Source: Lingula anatina
Taxonomy: Eukaryota > Brachiopoda > Lingulata > Lingulida > Lingulidae
Assembly (NCBI RefSeq): GCF_001039355.2
Contig: NW_019775702.1
Location: 466,697 to 530,696, forward strand
Length of the DNA stretch: 64,000 bases
Reading direction: 5' to 3'
Made by a program: the position numbers and the translations under genes. Every line of letters starts with the position of its first letter. Position 1 is the first letter of the stretch. Of the stretch, positions 59,200-64,000 are shown one piece after another. The notes beneath the pieces were generated by a model. That model searched no databases. It worked only from the letters and a program-made list of their open reading frames with translations, and was not told the DNA's origin.

Positions 59200-62100
59200 A
59201 CACTTAATGAGATTCATGAGATCCATATTTATGCGCCAGGTCTGGTTATTTTACCCTCCGAGGGAAAATAGATAGTGATGTCACTTTGTACTTATTGATC
59301 GTCTGCGCCTAGTCTCAAACGGTATTTTCTAGATCATTTTTATAATCAGACACAGCTCAAAGCTTCCAGCTCAAAGCTCGACGAAATCCATACGATATTA
59401 TCTAGTGGGTCTTGGGTCGTGTGCCCTCCTGCCAAACGTGTCAACTACACTTACGGTATCAAAGGCATAGGATGGAGACAAGAAAACTTACGAATATGAA
59501 AGGATTCCATTAAAAAAATATTGACCCACACTGTTTTTTTTAACTTTGATATTTGGGCAAGGCTATGGACCAGGGGCGATACCGTAGTGTGTTTAAAATC
59601 ATTACTGGATTTATGCGTATTATGTTATACGGTCAACAGCTTGATTTATTATCATCGCTGCCTTCTCTCTATAGCATCGTGAGATATTAAAAAAAACCAG
59701 CCAGGGAGACACAACTGACTTCCATCAGACGATGATGAATTCAAATTGGGATCTTTTCAATATGCAAACAGTTACTGAAAGTGTGCATCGAAGCCAAATG
59801 TAAAACCGTATATTTATGTCTATCGTCTTCCTGTTTGCTGTGGCTATGTTTATTGCCACATTTTGCCAAATTCTTTTACATTGTTATGTACATGTAGCTT
59901 GATATTTAACCGGAATACAAAATGAGGAAAAGTGGCACATTTTTGTTATCTGAATAGCGTCCGAAATAGTAAGCCCTACATATTGAATAATTTTCAATAT
60001 AGCAGGGATGCATTATTCGCCAAAAATGCGATATTATCGTCGTTTTGTTTTCGATTCAGTGTTTCATTTTGGCGTTGAATTTGAAATTGAACTCGTTTAC
60101 TTAGATTGTTTTAGGCTGTGGAATTTGTACTTTCATTTTGTGCATAATGTCCTGGTAAGTGCTTTATATTCCGCTATAATGGTGCCTTTTTTATCAAATA
60201 TGAAACTAATGAAATGCGACTGAATCCTTTCGACTGTATTGAAGGGTTACATCGTGTTTTGTTTCTTGTTAGCCCTGTCACTGTATTCGAGTAATATAAG
60301 ACTGTTTCAGAGACTGCTGCCAATATTTTTTCTCCGGATTGATTGAGGAAGCAATGAAATAAGCCCCACTGCATAGGTTATGAATTTAAAGAAGGTCTAT
60401 AAGTGGATAAAAGTTGCTATAAAAGGTCGGCCCTGGTGTTGCCATCTACCTACAAATTAGATAAAACTCATTGGATATTTAGTCTAATTCCGCGGGCCAA
60501 CTGATGTGTGATTGGTCACAGAATTACAGATCGGCAGTCGTAATACATGACAGATATAGCTCGCCAAAACTAGTACAAATTTTGTACACCTTTTTAGTGT
60601 AGTTGCCACTACCGTAGGACCAATAGTTGGGCACTGCAATGCTCTTTCAGGTAAAGTTTTTTTTTTCTTTAACAGAAATACACCCCCTATGGGAAGAGAA
60701 GTAAAATAAACGGACCACGAGCATTTTCCTCTCAAAATCATACAGAAGTGAATTTTTGATAAAAGGATCAACCATCACCCTGACTGTCTCAAGAGCACCA
60801 GTAGCTCAAGCGCTGGCCGATGTGGTGAACCTCAGTTGTGTTGTCAATGACAGTGCTTTTGGCGGCACGTGCTGCAGGTGCAAAAACACAGGTCTGTCAT
60901 GGACGGACTGCGTATACTGACTACTAACATTTTAAAGTTTATGAATTTTCTGCCAGTAATTTTATATTAATTTTCATATTCTTTCTGAAGATAATTTAAA
61001 TTTAAGAGGCCTATATTTTCAACTGTTAATTAATGAAGTTAACAATATTGATTCAATCTATATCTTGTACTCCCTTCAGCCAATTTGTTAATTTCTTTTG
61101 CTGTAGGATAATTCAAGTATAAAATTGAAACTCGGGGCAACCTTGAGAAAAAACATTCTCACTAGCTCTCATCAGTCCTCCGGGCGATGGTCCGCTGTTT
61201 TGAGAAACCTAGACTATGATAAACAGTAATCTATATGACGACGCATTAATGATAAGGCCTGCTTGGGAATAAAAATCATTGAAAATTTGAGTTTTTCAGC
61301 CGGGTTTCTCAGTGAACAAAATAAGAGCACAGAATTCAACATATCGGCGAGTACGGAACATCAACTGTTGAGTTAACCATCGCTCCTAACACAATACCTT
61401 CGTACACACTGAACAGTTTTAAAGCTTTCTTGCCATTGTCTGATATGATCGGATATGGCCAATTTACAAGATTATGTGATCATTTTTTACCTCATTGGAA
61501 CTTTTTCATAAATGAACGAGGGACCAACTTCTGATTAAATCTCATACAGTCGCCACTGTAACATTTTGTACAATAAATACGATTAAAATGCATTTATATG
61601 TAATCACGAAACTTAATTAAATATTGATATGGAATTTGCCTATAAAGACAATGGGGCCTGCGCACTAGTAATTCATTGGTAACAAAGAAGCCAAAATAAA
61701 CCCTAATTTTAGTCGACACACTTCACTGAGATTGGAACAATGGAAGGAGCAGCAGTGTTGGCATTTTCATTTGGACTCAATATTCTTTAGTCCTAGATTT
61801 GGAGGAGAGTAAATTCTATTATTTGCAGAATCTCCAAATAAATGTTTTTTTTTAACCTCTAAGGCATTATACCAGTAGGTCTAAATACATGTACATGTAC
61901 ATGTAGCCTACGTCCACACAAATAGGCCTATAGGCCTAAGGCTATTTCTCTAAAAAAGGTAAAAGATAAATAAATAAAATAAGACATAAAACATGAATAA
62001 AAAAAGTACATAAATAATAACATAGTTATGGGTTTGAAAAGAATGTGTTTAGTAGGATGTATTTAAGGCTTCTCTTGTGTATTTATAATGTGCAAGCTCA

Positions 62101-62560
62101 CCATATCGTGGTCTGTTAGAGCTACAAAAATGAAGCATCAGCTCATTTTATTCTACAACTTCAGAACGAAAACTTTTAATTCAGTTTCAAACTCAAGTAG
62201 GTCTATTTTAACACATTTTTCATCTTTCTGGCCACTAAGATAAAATTCAAAGGAAGTAAACCGAGTAAACGGTAGGGGACTATTATTTATTCATTGCATT
62301 TTCACTTCGAACGGACAAATTTGTCTACTGGAGTAGCCTACATGCATTTTACAGGAAGTAATTTTTTTACTGTAGTCTAGCCTTTAAAAGATGAAATTTG
62401 GTTGCACATCATAGTGTCTCATAAAACCGGGGGTAATTCCTGTATTGAATTTACAATGCAAATGTATTGTCGTAGAAAATTTCACTGTTTGTAGAATATC
62501 GTAGGTCTAAGTCATAAAAACTGCCAAATTATTTTCACGGGGTAAACGAGATAATACGAG
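59200..62560. other. Downstream flank, no gene seen
   Basis: Mostly the second copy of the CPES 3' flank (to about 62340). Short frames such as 60484-60771 minus differ between copies by frameshifts, so they are not genes. From 62341 the sequence is unique and becomes richer in CG towards 62600. Confidence 0.5.
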
Positions 62561-62609
62561 ATCTCAAAATGGCTGCTCAGGCAGTACGCGAGGAAGCGTG
62601 AAGGAAAAG
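62561..62609 (+). other. Putative 5' leader exon of the right-edge gene, with uORF
   Basis: A CG-containing segment ends in the donor AAG/gtaaat at 62609/62610. It holds an ATG at 62569 reading MAAQAVREEA and then TGA (62599-62601). If spliced to 63205, this would be a leader exon with a 10-codon upstream frame. The transcription start is not defined. Confidence 0.4.
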
Positions 62610-63208
62610 GTAAATCTCATATTTTGACGGTTGTATTCTTTTGTTTTTTTAAGTTAAGAAAGAAAATATACAATGGTGAATGTTTGTTTGAAAATATGTT
62701 CACTAAAAAGTGGACATGCTTATCTAGACCAACACCAGACGCTGCATTGCCGATAAAGTCGAAAGTTGAACAACTTGTCTACGACAAGTTCGTAAAGTTG
62801 GTCCCAAGTGGATAAGTTGATTTTATTAGAAGATAACACTTTTATGTCTATTTTATGCCTTGCTGTAGTTTGCAGTGAACATAAAAATATTACTGAGAAG
62901 AGTGTCATGTTTGAAAATAAAAATTCTGAAAAATACGTCAGCTATCATATTTTCTGTATAGTTAATGAAATGATAATAAATGTTTTACTATATATATAAA
63001 TGTGTGCATGAGAAACTTATTAACTTATGAGAGATATCCATCTAGTTGTTAACAGCTAACAGTAACCACAAGGCACATTTAAACCATTGTGACGGCATCT
63101 GAATATTATTGGTTTCATATACTGTTGTGGTAATTGTTGCTAGTCCTGTGTGGAAATACAGATTAAGTGTTATATAATATTGTGATATCTGTTAGTATTT
63201 TCAGAGTG

Positions 63209-64000
63209 ATGGATCACAAGCCAGGTGATCGAAGGAGGGCCAACACATTCCCTGTGCCCACTGAATCTGAACCTGTACCCACAGTGCCAGGATTTGAAGA
63301 AATTTTGAAAGAACTTGCCAGAAATGGTCCAAATTATGACTTTAGTGCTCCATGCAATACCCCAGCTAACCCCCAGGAAGGTTTGCCTGAGAATTATCAG
63401 TCCTGGTCCACAGTGACTGATGACAGCCCGAGGGGGAACTTTGGTTTTACTGCCAGTGGTGGGCTGGATTGGGACTTTCTTTCTCAAAATGACAGTTTTA
63501 ATCAAGCTGCCAACACTGCTTCTCCTTCCAATTTCGCAAGCTATGAGGACTTTTTGGCTTCTCTAAGCCAAACCAGCCACAGTGAGGCCATGCCAGAGGT
63601 ATCCAGTGACCAAGGTTTCTATGGTTTCTATGGCACATTAGATGGCTTGGGCTCAGGAACAGATTTCTTGCCTGATGCGGTGCAGGAGGGCAGAGACTTG
63701 TACGCTAGTGCCTTGCATCAATGGAATGCTACTGCTGCTGCAACATCACAACAACCTAGGAGTACATATGACCCATTTGGTACCTCACCCATCCTAGGCA
63801 GTGATGGTTTAGGCAGGATGTCCCCGGTGGCCTCTGCAGGCTCTCCAACTCACTCCAGTACAAAACCTACCTATTCTGATGTGGCCAAAAACAAAGCACC
63901 AGGGCCAGCACCGCTAAAACATCGGCGTAGTGAACCAGTCATGACACCAGCCAGAGACACAGAGCCCTCAGTGCCTCCTCCAGGGTTCAGACGGGCCAAG
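63209..64000 (+). CDS. First coding exon of an unrecognised gene, runs off window
   Basis: After the acceptor tattttcag (63204) an ATG at 63209 opens 264 codons without a stop to the window end. The product starts MDHKPGDRRRANTFPVPTES and is rich in Ser, Pro, Ala, Gly and acidic residues, with aromatic-acidic clusters (GLDWDFLSQNDSF, YEDFLASLSQ, GFYGFYGTLDG). Near residues 220-264 it turns basic and Pro-rich (TYSDVAKN, APLKHRRSEP, SVPPPGFRRAK). This is a long disordered N-terminal region as in regulatory, RNA-binding or scaffold proteins. There is no membrane segment or signal peptide. I cannot name the family; folded domains presumably follow outside the window. Codon use and length make it clearly coding. 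Confidence 0.75.
   Translation, partial: MDHKPGDRRRANTFPVPTESEPVPTVPGFEEILKELARNGPNYDFSAPCNTPANPQEGLPENYQSWSTVTDDSPRGNFGFTASGGLDWDFLSQNDSFNQAANTASPSNFASYEDFLASLSQTSHSEAMPEVSSDQGFYGFYGTLDGLGSGTDFLPDAVQEGRDLYASALHQWNATAAATSQQPRSTYDPFGTSPILGSDGLGRMSPVASAGSPTHSSTKPTYSDVAKNKAPGPAPLKHRRSEPVMTPARDTEPSVPPPGFRRAK

Larger units (their letters stand above)
56820..62340. repeat. Haplotype block 5, second copy
   Basis: Direct repeat of 50890-56534 carrying CPES exons 2-4. It has its own 321-bp insertion (57784-58104) and runs on into the gene at the right edge. Confidence 0.85.

Noticed and set aside
63170-63505. 111-codon minus-strand frame
   Set aside because: It is the antisense shadow of the clearly coding plus-strand exon at 63209.
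1-64000. CRISPR arrays, prokaryotic operons, tRNA or rRNA genes
   Set aside because: Repeats present are tandem, simple or inverted-end elements without regular spacers; no tRNA cloverleaf or rRNA segment was recognised; the sequence is intron-bearing eukaryotic DNA.

Overview
The window is nuclear DNA from a eukaryote, most likely a highly heterozygous, AT-rich marine invertebrate. The evidence is spliced exons with GT..AG (and one GC..AG) introns, long gene-less stretches full of microsatellites and small inverted-repeat transposons, and a gene for ceramide phosphoethanolamine synthase (CPES), a lipid enzyme known from invertebrates and not vertebrates. I lean towards a lophotrochozoan such as a mollusc, but the sequence does not prove this.

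The layout is dominated by an assembly pattern. Six single-N joins (18998, 24358, 37833, 41716, 47943, 56535) separate blocks, and five of them mark places where about 0.9-7 kb is written twice in direct orientation: 16820-23922 with 24359-31007; 35787-37832 with 37834-39908; 40815-41715 with 41717-42588; 44688-47850 with 47944-50890; 50890-56534 with 56820-62340. The copies differ by SNPs, small indels and whole transposon insertions. This looks like two haplotypes laid end to end at contig joins rather than real tandem duplication. The insertions seen in only one copy give clean filled-site/empty-site pairs.

Region by region: 1-12 kb holds small inverted-repeat elements, microsatellites and a set of candidate minus-strand exons, including one encoding a strong signal peptide or membrane segment (10201-10358). 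12-31 kb is almost gene-less and carries the first haplotype duplication, several MITEs, a 0.2 kb tandem repeat and a pre-miRNA-like hairpin. 31-37 kb carries three well-supported minus-strand coding exons (33234-33374, 35412-35465, 36887-36951) of an unrecognised gene, and a repeat-rich region follows to 46 kb. 46-59 kb is the CPES locus on the plus strand: one complete four-exon copy (49525-52668, 338 residues), an extra exon 1 (46272-47042) and an extra set of exons 2-4 (57181-58886). 59-62.5 kb repeats the CPES 3' flank. From about 62.57 kb a new plus-strand gene begins; its first coding exon (63209 onward) runs off the window.

CPES makes ceramide phosphoethanolamine from CDP-ethanolamine and ceramide in the secretory pathway. 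I see no functional link between it, the minus-strand gene(s) and the gene at the right edge. I found no tRNA, rRNA, CRISPR or bacterial-type feature.
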